A stretch of 64,000 bases of DNA, taken from VRUE01 sp963728835 (GTDB taxonomy: Bacteria; Actinomycetota; Thermoleophilia; Solirubrobacterales; 70-9). Position numbers and translations under genes: made by a program. Below, one piece after another: positions 44,571 to 51,870 of this stretch; the first letter of the stretch is position 1, and each line of letters opens with the position of its first letter. Under the pieces are notes generated by a model. That model was not told where the DNA came from. It did not search any database and saw only the letters and a list, made by a program, of their open reading frames with translations. The DNA lies in assembly GCA_963728835.1 (NCBI GenBank), contig CAVSKZ010000002.1, forward strand, positions 1,178,001 to 1,242,000, written 5' to 3'.

Positions 44571-45523
44571 TCCTCACGGTCACTCTCAACGCCGCGATCG
44601 ACCGCACGGTTGCGGTGCCGAACTTCCGCCTCGGTCACCGGCACCGGGCAGTCGAGAGCCGCACCTCGCCCGGCGGCAAGGGGATCAACGTCGCCCGCGC
44701 CCTCGGCCGGCTGGGCCGGCCCGTGATCGCCACCGGCTTCGCCGGCGGCCCGACCGGCAACCGGCTGCTGGAGCAGCTTCGCGAGGAAGCGGTCCTGACC
44801 GACTTCACCCAGATCGCCGGGGAGACCCGGATCAACATGGCGGTGATCGACCCCACCTCCGGCGAGCAGACCGAGATCAACGAGCGCGGTCCGGCGGTCA
44901 GCCCCGAGGAGGCCGAGACGTTCGCTACGCGCCTCGGCTACCTCGCCGACGGCGCCAGGCTCTGCGTGCTCGCCGGCACCCTGCCCCCGGGGGCCGGTGG
45001 CGACCTCTACGCGCGCCTGGTCAAGGACCTGAGCGAGCGCGGCGTGCCGGTCATCCTCGACTCCGAGGGGGAGGCGATGCTCGCCGGCCTGCGCGCCGGC
45101 GCCGCCATGGTCACCCCCAACGAGCGCGAGGCCGAGGAGCTGGTCGGCCAGGAGTTCGGCGACCGCCAGGACCTCGTCCACGGGCTCTCCGAGCTGGTCC
45201 GCCTGGGCGCCCGCGAGGCCGCGATCACACGGCCGGACGGCTGCGCCGCGGTGATCGGCGAGGGGGCGGAGAGGCGCTTCGTCGAGGTCCGCACCGAGCC
45301 GCTGGAGCCGGTCTCGACGGTCGGTTCGGGCGACGCCTTCCTGGCGGGCTACGCGGCGGCGCGCTACGAAGGCCGGCCTGCCGGGGAGTGCCTTGCCTAC
45401 GGCGTCGCCTGCGGGGCGGAGTCGACCCAGCACTTTGGCGCCGGCGTGGTCGACCGCGGTCAGGTCGAGCGCCTCCTCGGCGAGGTCCACGTCCAGGATT
45501 TGGAGGTCCCCGCCGAAGTGTAG
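44567..45523 (+). CDS. PfkB-family sugar kinase, 1-phosphofructokinase-like
   Basis: A 318-residue ribokinase-fold kinase. Start MILTVTLNAAIDRTV, GGKGINVARALGRLG, the substrate lid around TRINMAVIDPTSGEQTEI, NEREAEELVG and the catalytic GSGDAFLAGYAAA are typical of 1-phosphofructokinase/tagatose-6-phosphate kinase enzymes, which phosphorylate fructose-1-P to fructose-1,6-bisphosphate. No PTS or fru regulator lies nearby, so the physiological sugar is uncertain. ATG 44567 overlaps the carboxypeptidase stop (ATGA). Confidence 0.88.
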   Translation: MILTVTLNAAIDRTVAVPNFRLGHRHRAVESRTSPGGKGINVARALGRLGRPVIATGFAGGPTGNRLLEQLREEAVLTDFTQIAGETRINMAVIDPTSGEQTEINERGPAVSPEEAETFATRLGYLADGARLCVLAGTLPPGAGGDLYARLVKDLSERGVPVILDSEGEAMLAGLRAGAAMVTPNEREAEELVGQEFGDRQDLVHGLSELVRLGAREAAITRPDGCAAVIGEGAERRFVEVRTEPLEPVSTVGSGDAFLAGYAAARYEGRPAGECLAYGVACGAESTQHFGAGVVDRGQVERLLGEVHVQDLEVPAEV

Positions 45524-45556
45524 GCTGGGGTCTCAACGCCACCCTGGAGGACCTAA

Positions 45557-46762
45557 TTGGAGATCGACATCGGTCGAGGCAAGAAGGGGCGGCGCGCCTA
45601 CGGATTCGATGACATCGCGATCGTTCCGTCGCGCCGCACCCGCGACCCCGACGACATTGACATCAGCTGGACCCTCGGTCCCTATCGCTTTGAGCTGCCG
45701 CTCGTCGCTTCGGCGATGGACGGTGTGGTCAGCCCCGATACCGCCGTGCTCGTCAACGAGCTGGGCGGCCTCGGCGTACTCAACCTGGAGGGGATCTGGA
45801 CCCGCTTCGAGGACGCCGAGGAGCGGTTGGAGGCGATCGCCGCCGCGCCCAAGCACGAGGCGACGCGGATCATGCAGGAGATCTACGCCGAGCCGGTCAA
45901 GTCCGATCTGGTCGGCAAGCGGGTCGCGGAGATCAAGGAGCGCGGCGCGGTCGCCTGCGGCTCGCTGACGCCGCAGAAAGTCCGCGAGCACTACGAGATC
46001 GCGGTCGAGGCCGGCATCGACATCCTCGTCATCCAGGGCACGGTGATCTCGGCCGAACACGTCTCGACCACGGCCGAGCCGCTCAACCTGAAGGAGTTCA
46101 TCGCCGAGGTGCCGGTGCCGACGGTGGTCGGCGGTTGCGCCTCCTACTCGACCGGCCTGCACCTGATGCGGACGGGCGCGGTCGGCGTCCTGGTCGGCGT
46201 CGGGCCGGGTGCGGCCTGCACGACTCGCGGGGTGCTCGGGATCGGGGTGCCGCAGGCGACCGCGATCGCCGACGTGGCCGCCGCCCGCTCCCAGCACATG
46301 CTGGAGACCGGCGAGTACGTCAACGTGATCGCCGACGGCGGCATGCGCACCGGGGGCGACGTCTCCAAGGCGATCGCCTGCGGGGCGGACTCGGTGATGG
46401 TCGGCTCGCCGCTGGCCCGGGCCAAGGAGGCTCCCGGCCGGGGCTTCCACTGGGGCATGGCGACCTTCCACCCGTCCCTGCCGCGCGGCACCCGCGTCAC
46501 GACCAAGCAGGACGGCACGATGGAGGAGATCCTGCTCGGGCCCGCCCAGGAGAACGACGGAACCTTCAACCTGATGGGGGCGCTGAAAACCTCGATGGCC
46601 ACCTGCGGCTATGAGGACATCCGCTCCTTCCAGCGGGCCGAGGTGATGGTCGCGCCGGCGCTGATGAGCGAGGGCAAGAAGCTCCAGAACGAGCAGGCGG
46701 TCGGCATGGGTTCGAACGGGCGCGCGGCGGTCTCCGCCGGTGTTGGGGTCGCCGACGACTGA
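45557..46762 (+). CDS. guaB3: GuaB3-family IMP dehydrogenase-related protein
   Basis: A 401-residue TIM-barrel enzyme related to IMP dehydrogenase without CBS domains. It starts MEIDIGRGKKGRRAYGFDDI, typical of GuaB3, and carries VASAMDGVVSPDTA, GVGPGAACTTRGVLGIGVPQ (catalytic Cys loop), VIADGGMRTGGDVSKAIACG and GSPLARAKEAPGRGFHW. In actinobacteria a GuaB3 gene often sits beside guaA or guaB2. Its reaction is debated; some family members have been reported to act as GMP reductases. TTG 45557 follows GGAGGACC. It overlaps guaA by 23 bases. Confidence 0.9.
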   Translation: MEIDIGRGKKGRRAYGFDDIAIVPSRRTRDPDDIDISWTLGPYRFELPLVASAMDGVVSPDTAVLVNELGGLGVLNLEGIWTRFEDAEERLEAIAAAPKHEATRIMQEIYAEPVKSDLVGKRVAEIKERGAVACGSLTPQKVREHYEIAVEAGIDILVIQGTVISAEHVSTTAEPLNLKEFIAEVPVPTVVGGCASYSTGLHLMRTGAVGVLVGVGPGAACTTRGVLGIGVPQATAIADVAAARSQHMLETGEYVNVIADGGMRTGGDVSKAIACGADSVMVGSPLARAKEAPGRGFHWGMATFHPSLPRGTRVTTKQDGTMEEILLGPAQENDGTFNLMGALKTSMATCGYEDIRSFQRAEVMVAPALMSEGKKLQNEQAVGMGSNGRAAVSAGVGVADD

Positions 46763-48326
46763 GGCCGGCGCTCTTGCGGCGTCGGCCCAGGCCTCCGAGG
46801 AGGTCCTCGTCCTCGATTTCGGGGGGCAGTACTCGCAGCTGATCGCGAGGCGGATCCGCGAGTGCGGCGTGTTCGCCGAGCTGCTGCCGTCGAGCACCTC
46901 GCTGGAGGCCATCCGGGAGCGCAAGCCGAAGGGGCTCGTGCTCTCGGGCGGCCCGGCCTCCGTCTATGAGGAGGGGGCGCCGGCGTTCCCGACCGAGCTG
47001 CTGGATTTGGAGATCCCGATGCTGGGGATCTGTTACGGGATGCAGGCGATGGTCCAGGCCCTGGGCGGGCGGGTCGAGGCTGCCGAGGCGGGGGAGTTCG
47101 GACGCACCGACCTGACCCTGCGCGACGGCGGCGGCCGCCTGCTGGCGGGGCTGCCCGAGGAGCAGCACTGCTGGATGAGCCATCGGGACGCCGTCTTCGA
47201 GCCGCCCGACGGGTTCGCGGCGCTCGCCTCCAGCCCCGGGTCGCCGGTGGCGGCGTGCGAGCATCCCGACCGCGGCCTCTACGGGATCCAGTTCCACCCC
47301 GAGGTCGTCCACACGCCATACGGCACCGAGATCCTGACCCGGTTCCTGCGCGACGTCGCCGGCTGCGAGGAGCAGTGGTCGCCGCAGTCGGTGATCGCCG
47401 AACAGGTGGCGAGGATCCAGGCGCAGGTGGGGGAGGGCAAGGTGATCTGCGGACTCTCCGGCGGGGTCGACTCCTCGGTCGCCGCCCTGCTCGTGCACAA
47501 GGCGATCGGCGAGCAGCTGACCTGCGTCTTCGTCGACCACGGCCTGATGCGCCTCAACGAGGCCGAGCAGGTCGTCGCCGCCTTCGAGCAGTTCGGCATC
47601 CCCCTCGTCCACGTCGAGGCCGAGGAGCGCTTCCTCGAGAAGCTCGCCGGCCACGACGAGCCCGAGCGCAAGCGCAAGATCATCGGCGAGGAGTTCATCC
47701 GCGTCTTCGAGGAGGAGGCGGCCAGGCTCGAGGACGCCGCCTACCTCGTCCAGGGCACCCTCTACTCCGACGTGATCGAGTCGGGTGGCAGCGACGGCGC
47801 CGCCACGATCAAGTCCCACCACAACGTCGGCGGCCTGCCCGAGGACCTCGAGTTCGAGCTGGTCGAGCCGCTGCGGATGCTGTTCAAGGACGAGGTGAGG
47901 GCGGTGGGGGCCGAGCTCGGGCTCCCCGAGCGGATGGTCTGGCGCCAGCCCTTTCCGGGGCCGGGTCTGGCGATCCGCATCGTCGGCGGCGAGGTGACCA
48001 GGGAGCGGCTCGACATCCTCCGCGCGGCCGACGCGATCCTGCAGGAGGAGATCCGCGCGGCGGAGCTCTACCGCCAGCTCTGGCAGTCCTTCTGCGTGCT
48101 CCCGGTCGTGCGCTCGGTCGGCGTCCAGGGCGACGGGCGCACCTACGCCTACCCGGTGGTGATCCGGGCGGTCACCTCCGACGACGCGATGACCGCCGAC
48201 TGGGCGCGACTTCCCTACGACCTCCTGGAGCGGGTCTCCAACCGGATCATCAACGAGATCGCCGACGTCAACCGCGTCGCGCTGGACATCTCCTCGAAGC
48301 CCCCGGCCACGATCGAGTGGGAGTGA
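46740..48326 (+). CDS. guaA: GMP synthase (glutamine-hydrolysing)
   Basis: A 528-residue enzyme converting XMP to GMP with ATP and glutamine. The N-terminal amidotransferase (about 20-210) has VLDFGGQYSQLIARRIRE, the nucleophile Cys98 in MLGICYGMQ, and GIQFHPEV. The ATP pyrophosphatase domain has the P-loop CGLSGGVDSSVAA. The C-terminal dimerisation domain has FPGPGLAIRIVGGE and ends PPATIEWE. GTG 46740 is the first start and overlaps guaB3; a TTG follows directly. The ~20 residues before LVLDFGGQ are variable in the family. A 124-base foldback element begins at the stop codon. Confidence 0.96.
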   Translation: MLGSPTTEAGALAASAQASEEVLVLDFGGQYSQLIARRIRECGVFAELLPSSTSLEAIRERKPKGLVLSGGPASVYEEGAPAFPTELLDLEIPMLGICYGMQAMVQALGGRVEAAEAGEFGRTDLTLRDGGGRLLAGLPEEQHCWMSHRDAVFEPPDGFAALASSPGSPVAACEHPDRGLYGIQFHPEVVHTPYGTEILTRFLRDVAGCEEQWSPQSVIAEQVARIQAQVGEGKVICGLSGGVDSSVAALLVHKAIGEQLTCVFVDHGLMRLNEAEQVVAAFEQFGIPLVHVEAEERFLEKLAGHDEPERKRKIIGEEFIRVFEEEAARLEDAAYLVQGTLYSDVIESGGSDGAATIKSHHNVGGLPEDLEFELVEPLRMLFKDEVRAVGAELGLPERMVWRQPFPGPGLAIRIVGGEVTRERLDILRAADAILQEEIRAAELYRQLWQSFCVLPVVRSVGVQGDGRTYAYPVVIRAVTSDDAMTADWARLPYDLLERVSNRIINEIADVNRVALDISSKPPATIEWE

Positions 48327-48448
48327 TGGCGGGCCAGGAGGCCGCCTGGCGGTGTCCTCGGCAATTCGCCTTGGTCACGTAGTAACTCCTACGCTCCCGG
48401 CGGCGAATTGCCTGCGTCCTACCCAGGCAACCTCCTGACCGCGCCATC
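48325..48448. repeat. 124-base imperfect foldback element
   Basis: Nested inverted pairs: GATGGCG (48325) with CGCCATC (48442), CAGGAGG (48335) with CCTCCTG (48431), GGCAATTCGCC (48360) with GGCGAATTGCC (48402), and GTAG/CTAC at the centre. It covers the gap between guaA and the next gene, ending 7 bases before ATG 48456. Confidence 0.75.
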
Positions 48449-48455
48449 CTGACCC

Positions 48456-49304
48456 ATGCCTTTTGCGGCCTCGATCGCGATTCTCAGCTTGGCCCAGGCG
48501 GCGCTGGTGGCGCTGCCGGCGGCGCGCTCGGCTCCCTGGCTGACCGGCCTGAAGAGCCGCTGGTGGGCGCTCGTTCCCGCGCTCTCGGTCGTCGTCGTGG
48601 TCGCGGTCGTCAACTTCTACGCGGACTCGGCGACGGCGCTCTCCTACTTGGCCCTGGTCGCCGTTCCGCCCCTCGCGGCGGCGGCACTCGGCTGGCTGGT
48701 GCACGGAGCGCGGCCGAGCTGGGCCCTGGCTGCGGTACCGCTCTTCGCTCTGGCCTGGACCGCCAGGGGCGTGCTGGCTGGGGAGACGGCCGCCCTGGCT
48801 CTCTCCGGCCTCGGCTGCATAACGCTCGGCTGGATGCTGGTGTCGATCGTACCGGCACTCTGGCTGCGCCTGGGCGTCTACGCGATGGCCGCGATCGACG
48901 CGGCCCTCGTCGCCGCCAACCTGCTCCAGGGCCCCAGCGACGTGCTCAGCAGCGCCGTGCCCGCCGCCGACCTTCCGGCCCTGCAGGTCGCCAACTTCGG
49001 CGCCGCCCGAATGGGCTTCGGCGACCTCTTCGTAGCCGCCCTCATCGGCTGCCTCCTCGCAAAACAGCCCGCCGACGGGACGAAATCCGCCCCTCTGGGG
49101 CGGATTTCGTCCCGTCGGCAGTGGGTTGGGGCGGGGCTCGTCGCCGGGTTGGGGCTGGCTTTCGACTTGCTCTTCTTCGCCGTCGACACGCTGCCGGCCA
49201 CGGTGCCGGTGGCGGTTGCGCTGGCGATCGTCACGCGGCTGACGCCGCCCAGGGCCGGGCGAGCGACCTCAGGCCAGGGCGCCGCTAAACGAGCTCAGCT
49301 GTAG
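48456..49304 (+). CDS. polytopic membrane protein with GxGD-like motif (candidate intramembrane aspartyl protease)
   Basis: A 282-residue protein with about nine hydrophobic segments. Three features fall in the order seen in presenilin and signal-peptide-peptidase enzymes: a membrane Asp (Asp148 in YAMAAIDAALVAANL), GFGD with Asp190 (RMGFGDLFVAALIGCLLA), and a PAL-like LPATVP at 246-251 in the last helix. That match is by eye; the family is not proven, and a plain transporter-like protein remains possible. Residues about 206-222 (ADGTKSAPLGRISSRRQ) are encoded by a perfect 23-base REP-like palindrome, in the loop after the GFGD helix. It overlaps the convergent M23 gene by 10 bases. ATG 48456 is used. 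Confidence 0.6.
   Translation: MPFAASIAILSLAQAALVALPAARSAPWLTGLKSRWWALVPALSVVVVVAVVNFYADSATALSYLALVAVPPLAAAALGWLVHGARPSWALAAVPLFALAWTARGVLAGETAALALSGLGCITLGWMLVSIVPALWLRLGVYAMAAIDAALVAANLLQGPSDVLSSAVPAADLPALQVANFGAARMGFGDLFVAALIGCLLAKQPADGTKSAPLGRISSRRQWVGAGLVAGLGLAFDLLFFAVDTLPATVPVAVALAIVTRLTPPRAGRATSGQGAAKRAQL
49071..49119. repeat. REP-like palindrome inside a coding sequence, copy 1
   Basis: Perfect 23-base arms (49071-49093 and 49097-49119) with a TCT loop; core GACGGGACGAAATCC. It is in frame within the membrane-protein gene. A related palindrome with the same core is at 63645-63697. Confidence 0.85.
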
Positions 49305-50242
49305 CGGTCCCACTTTTCGAGGTAGGGCAGCGGGTCGACCGGGCTGCCTCCCTCATACCAGCCGGGAGCCGTCCAGATCTCGAAGTGCAGGTGGCAGGCG
49401 GTGGCTGAGCCGGTGTCGCCGACGATGCCGATCGGCTGGGCGGTGCGAACCGTGTCGCCCGTCTTCAGCGGCGAGGGTTCGGCGAAGTGGGCGTACATGA
49501 AGTCGAGCGTCGTCCCCTTGCCGTCGATCACGACGTAGTTGCCGGCGGCGCTGTGGTAGCCGGAGTACTGCACGCGGCCACCTCGGGCGGCGATTACCGG
49601 CTCGCCGCACTCGGCCATCACGTCGTGGCCCTGGTGGGTGTGACCGGAGCGGCCGGCGCCGAATACGGCGCCGCTGCCGCCGTAGTCGTGGACGCCGAGC
49701 AGCGGGAACGCGTATCCGTAGAAGGCGAAGCCGAGGGTGGGCGCTTCCGAGGTGCTCGCCGACCGGGCGGCGAGGGCGCCGGCCTGGGAGGAGACCTGGA
49801 ACGTGTAGCGCCCGTTGGGGGCCGCGCGGCCGTCGTTCGTCGTCCCGTCCCAGCGGATCGCCGTTTCGGCCTCGGGGGCGACGTCGTTGCGGAAGAAGGT
49901 GCGGACGCTGGCGCCGGCCGTGTCGACGACGTCGATGCGGATGTCGTTCTGCGCCTGATTGCTGGCGATCGTGAAGCTCAGCTTGGGGTAGCGGAAGCCG
50001 TAGTAGAAGGACTTACGGGGCGTCGTCGTGGCCGAGACCAGGCGCAGGGCGCCGGCGCTGGGGGCGTCGGAGGCCGGCGCGCCGCTCGGGCTGCCGGGTG
50101 GCGGCGGGCTGCCCGCCGCGGTCGGCGCACCGCCCGTGCCGGCGGCTGCGGCGGGCGCAAAGCAGAGCAGCAGCGCCATCGCCGCGATCGTGAAATACGT
50201 TCCCGCCAGCCGAGGCCGGGTGGTCTTGCCTACCACTGCCAC
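49295..50242 (-). CDS. secreted M23 peptidoglycan endopeptidase
   Basis: A 315-residue exported zinc peptidase. Signal peptide (IAAMALLLCFAPAAAAG), a proline/serine/alanine linker, a FlgD-like Ig fold at about 65-160 (IRWDGTTNDGRAAPNGRYTF) and the M23 domain from about 180: HTHQGHDVMAECG gives the first His/Asp zinc ligands and ACHLHFEIWT the HxH motif. It should cleave peptidoglycan cross-bridges or stems. GTG 50242 is the start. A c-di-AMP riboswitch directly upstream on the same strand should couple expression to osmotic and wall state, as for other actinobacterial wall hydrolases. Confidence 0.9.
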   Translation of the reverse strand: MAVVGKTTRPRLAGTYFTIAAMALLLCFAPAAAAGTGGAPTAAGSPPPPGSPSGAPASDAPSAGALRLVSATTTPRKSFYYGFRYPKLSFTIASNQAQNDIRIDVVDTAGASVRTFFRNDVAPEAETAIRWDGTTNDGRAAPNGRYTFQVSSQAGALAARSASTSEAPTLGFAFYGYAFPLLGVHDYGGSGAVFGAGRSGHTHQGHDVMAECGEPVIAARGGRVQYSGYHSAAGNYVVIDGKGTTLDFMYAHFAEPSPLKTGDTVRTAQPIGIVGDTGSATACHLHFEIWTAPGWYEGGSPVDPLPYLEKWDRYS

Positions 50243-50254
50243 TCTCTCTTTCGT

Positions 50255-50395
50255 TCGCCTGCGGAGTTAGCTGTCGGGCTCGCGCTGAAAGAGTTGCGCT
50301 ACGACCTTTTCGGCCGATTCGCCCCGGGAACCTGCAACGGTTCCTGCGGTTCCTCCGCTCCCAGCCACCTGTGCAGCTGGGATTCGGCACTGTTG
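50255..50395 (-). promoter_or_regulatory. c-di-AMP riboswitch (ydaO/yuaA class)
   Basis: On the minus strand the leader contains GGAGCGGAGGAACCGCAGG, then GGTTCCCGGGGCGAATCGG, and later CCCGACAGCTAACTCCGCAG with GCG, followed by GAAAGAGAGAG. These are the conserved blocks of the actinobacterial ydaO class (GGGGTGAATC-like and CCCGACAGCTAAC). It ends about 12 bases before the M23 start codon. Binding of c-di-AMP usually turns such genes off. The match is by memory of the consensus, not by a covariance search. Confidence 0.8.
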
Positions 50396-50402
50396 GCGCG
50401 GC

Positions 50403-50408
50403 AGTATA
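50403..50408 (-). promoter_or_regulatory. -10 box TATACT for the M23 gene and its riboswitch
   Basis: TATACT on the minus strand, with TTCCTC 17 bases further up as a weak -35. The predicted start (about 50396) is just before the first conserved riboswitch block. Confidence 0.45.
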
Positions 50409-50532
50409 GGCCCTCGGTCGGCGCCGAGGAATCAGACTGCGATCGGCACCGGCTGGGGGCGAATCAACGCCCATGGCTGCGGCCTTCGGCCTTCGCCATA
50501 TGCGGATAACCCTGCTGCGGCCCGCAGTTCCC

Positions 50533-50538
50533 TATGAT
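50533..50538 (+). promoter_or_regulatory. -10 box TATGAT, leaderless rplM-rpsI mRNA
   Basis: TATGAT ends 9 bases before GTG 50548 and no ribosome-binding site is present. It supports the GTG 50548 start over an upstream ATG at 50473. Confidence 0.5.
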
Positions 50539-50547
50539 CCCCCGCCG

Positions 50548-50982
50548 GTGAAGACCTACGTAGCAACACCCGCAGACCGCCAGCGCGACTGGTATGTCGT
50601 CGACGCCGAGGGGCAGACCCTGGGCCGCCTGGCGACGCGCATCGCCGACGCGCTGCGGGGCAAGCGCAAGCCCGAGTACACCCCCCATGTCGACACCGGC
50701 GACTTCATCGTCGTCGTCAACGCGGAGAAGATCCACGTGACCGGCGACAAGCTGGCGCAAAAGCGATACTGGCGCCACAGCGGCTACCCGGGTGGGATCA
50801 AGTCGCGGACGCTCGCCGAGATGCTCGAGCGGCGTCCCGAGGAGGTCATCCGCAAGGCCGTCAAGGGGATGCTCCCCCGCAACCGGCTCGCGCGGCAGCA
50901 GCTGACCAAGCTGAAGGTGTATGCCGGGCCCGAGCATCCGCACGCTGCCCAGCAGCCCAAACCGATGGAGATCCAGACTTGA
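50548..50982 (+). CDS. rplM: 50S ribosomal protein L13
   Basis: A 144-residue ribosomal protein, standard length when started at GTG 50548 (MKTYVATPADRQRDWYVVDA). Conserved segments: LGRLATRIADALRGKRKPEY, VDTGDFIVVVNAEKI, YWRHSGYPGGIKSRTLAEML, and VKGMLPRNRLARQQLTKLKV followed by YAGPEHPHAAQQP. A start at ATG 50473 would add 25 unrelated residues. The stop TGA overlaps the TTG start of rpsI, the usual L13-S9 operon. Confidence 0.96.
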   Translation: MKTYVATPADRQRDWYVVDAEGQTLGRLATRIADALRGKRKPEYTPHVDTGDFIVVVNAEKIHVTGDKLAQKRYWRHSGYPGGIKSRTLAEMLERRPEEVIRKAVKGMLPRNRLARQQLTKLKVYAGPEHPHAAQQPKPMEIQT

Positions 50983-51860
50983 TCGACGACGAGACTCAGA
51001 AGGACGAGGCGACCCCGGAGCAGGACGAGGGGGATCAGCCCGCGGGTCCTGTCGCGGGGGAGGACTCCTCGTCCTCGCAGGCTGCGGGCGAGGAGCCCAC
51101 CCCCACGCCACCCGCGGGAGAGGCGTCTGAGTCCGAGCCCGAGGCGGATGCGGCCGAAGGAGATGCCGTCGAGGAGTCTGGGGAGGAGAAGGCTGAGGAG
51201 CCCGAGGCCGAGAAAGCTGAGCCTGCGGCCGAGAAAGCTGAGGAGCCGGCCGATAAGGCTGAGAAGCCCAAGGCCGAGGAGAAAAAGGACGTGATTCCGG
51301 GGGCTGACCTGGAGCCGATCGCGGTCGAGCCAGAGGAGAGGCCGCTGAGCGCCGAGGAGCAGGCCCGGAAGGAAGCTGAAGAGGAGGAGCGCGCGCAGCG
51401 CGAGGCGGCGCTCGTCGGCGACGCCGTCGAGGAGCCGAAGGCCGCCAGCCGCGCGCCGGCGAAGATGGAGGGCGACGCCCGTTACCTCGCCACCGGCAAG
51501 CGCAAGACGGCGATCGCTCGCGTCATCCTGCTGCCCGGCAGCGGCAAGGTCGAGATCAACAAGCGGGCGCTGGAGGAGTTCTTCCCCCGCCCCCTGCATC
51601 AGACGACGGCCATGCAGCCGCTGGTCATCACCGGCTACGAGGGCAACGTCGACGTCCGGGTCCGTGTCCACGGCGGCGGCATCAGCGGCCAGGCCGGCGC
51701 GGTGCGGCATGGGATCGCTCGGGCCCTGACCGAGATCGACCCGGAGCTGCGCGGCGAGCTCAAGCGCCGCGGCTTCCTCACCCGCGACGCGCGGGCCAAG
51801 GAGCGCAAGAAGGCCGGGCTGAAGAAGGCCCGCAAGCGGCCGCAGTTCTCCAAGCGTTAG
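50979..51860 (+). CDS. rpsI: 30S ribosomal protein S9 with long acidic N-terminal extension
   Basis: A 293-residue protein. Only the last ~130 residues are S9: YLATGKRKTAIARVILLPGS, HQTTAMQPLVITGYEGN, GGGISGQAGAVRHGIARAL, LKRRGFLTRDARAKERKKAG and the basic C-terminal tail ending RPQFSKR that reaches the P-site tRNA. Ahead of it lie about 160 residues of Glu/Ala/Pro/Lys repeats such as EKAEEPEAEKAEPAAEKAEE, low-complexity and strongly acidic. TTG 50979 overlaps the rplM stop and no closer good start is needed for coupling. The extension is in frame with no stop, so it should be translated. Confidence 0.93.
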   Translation: MIDDETQKDEATPEQDEGDQPAGPVAGEDSSSSQAAGEEPTPTPPAGEASESEPEADAAEGDAVEESGEEKAEEPEAEKAEPAAEKAEEPADKAEKPKAEEKKDVIPGADLEPIAVEPEERPLSAEEQARKEAEEEERAQREAALVGDAVEEPKAASRAPAKMEGDARYLATGKRKTAIARVILLPGSGKVEINKRALEEFFPRPLHQTTAMQPLVITGYEGNVDVRVRVHGGGISGQAGAVRHGIARALTEIDPELRGELKRRGFLTRDARAKERKKAGLKKARKRPQFSKR

Positions 51861-51870
51861 GAGCCGGCAG

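Noticed and set aside
50473..50547. Upstream ATG start for rplM
   Set aside because: It adds 25 residues foreign to L13; GTG 50548 gives the standard length and lies 9 nt from a TATGAT box.
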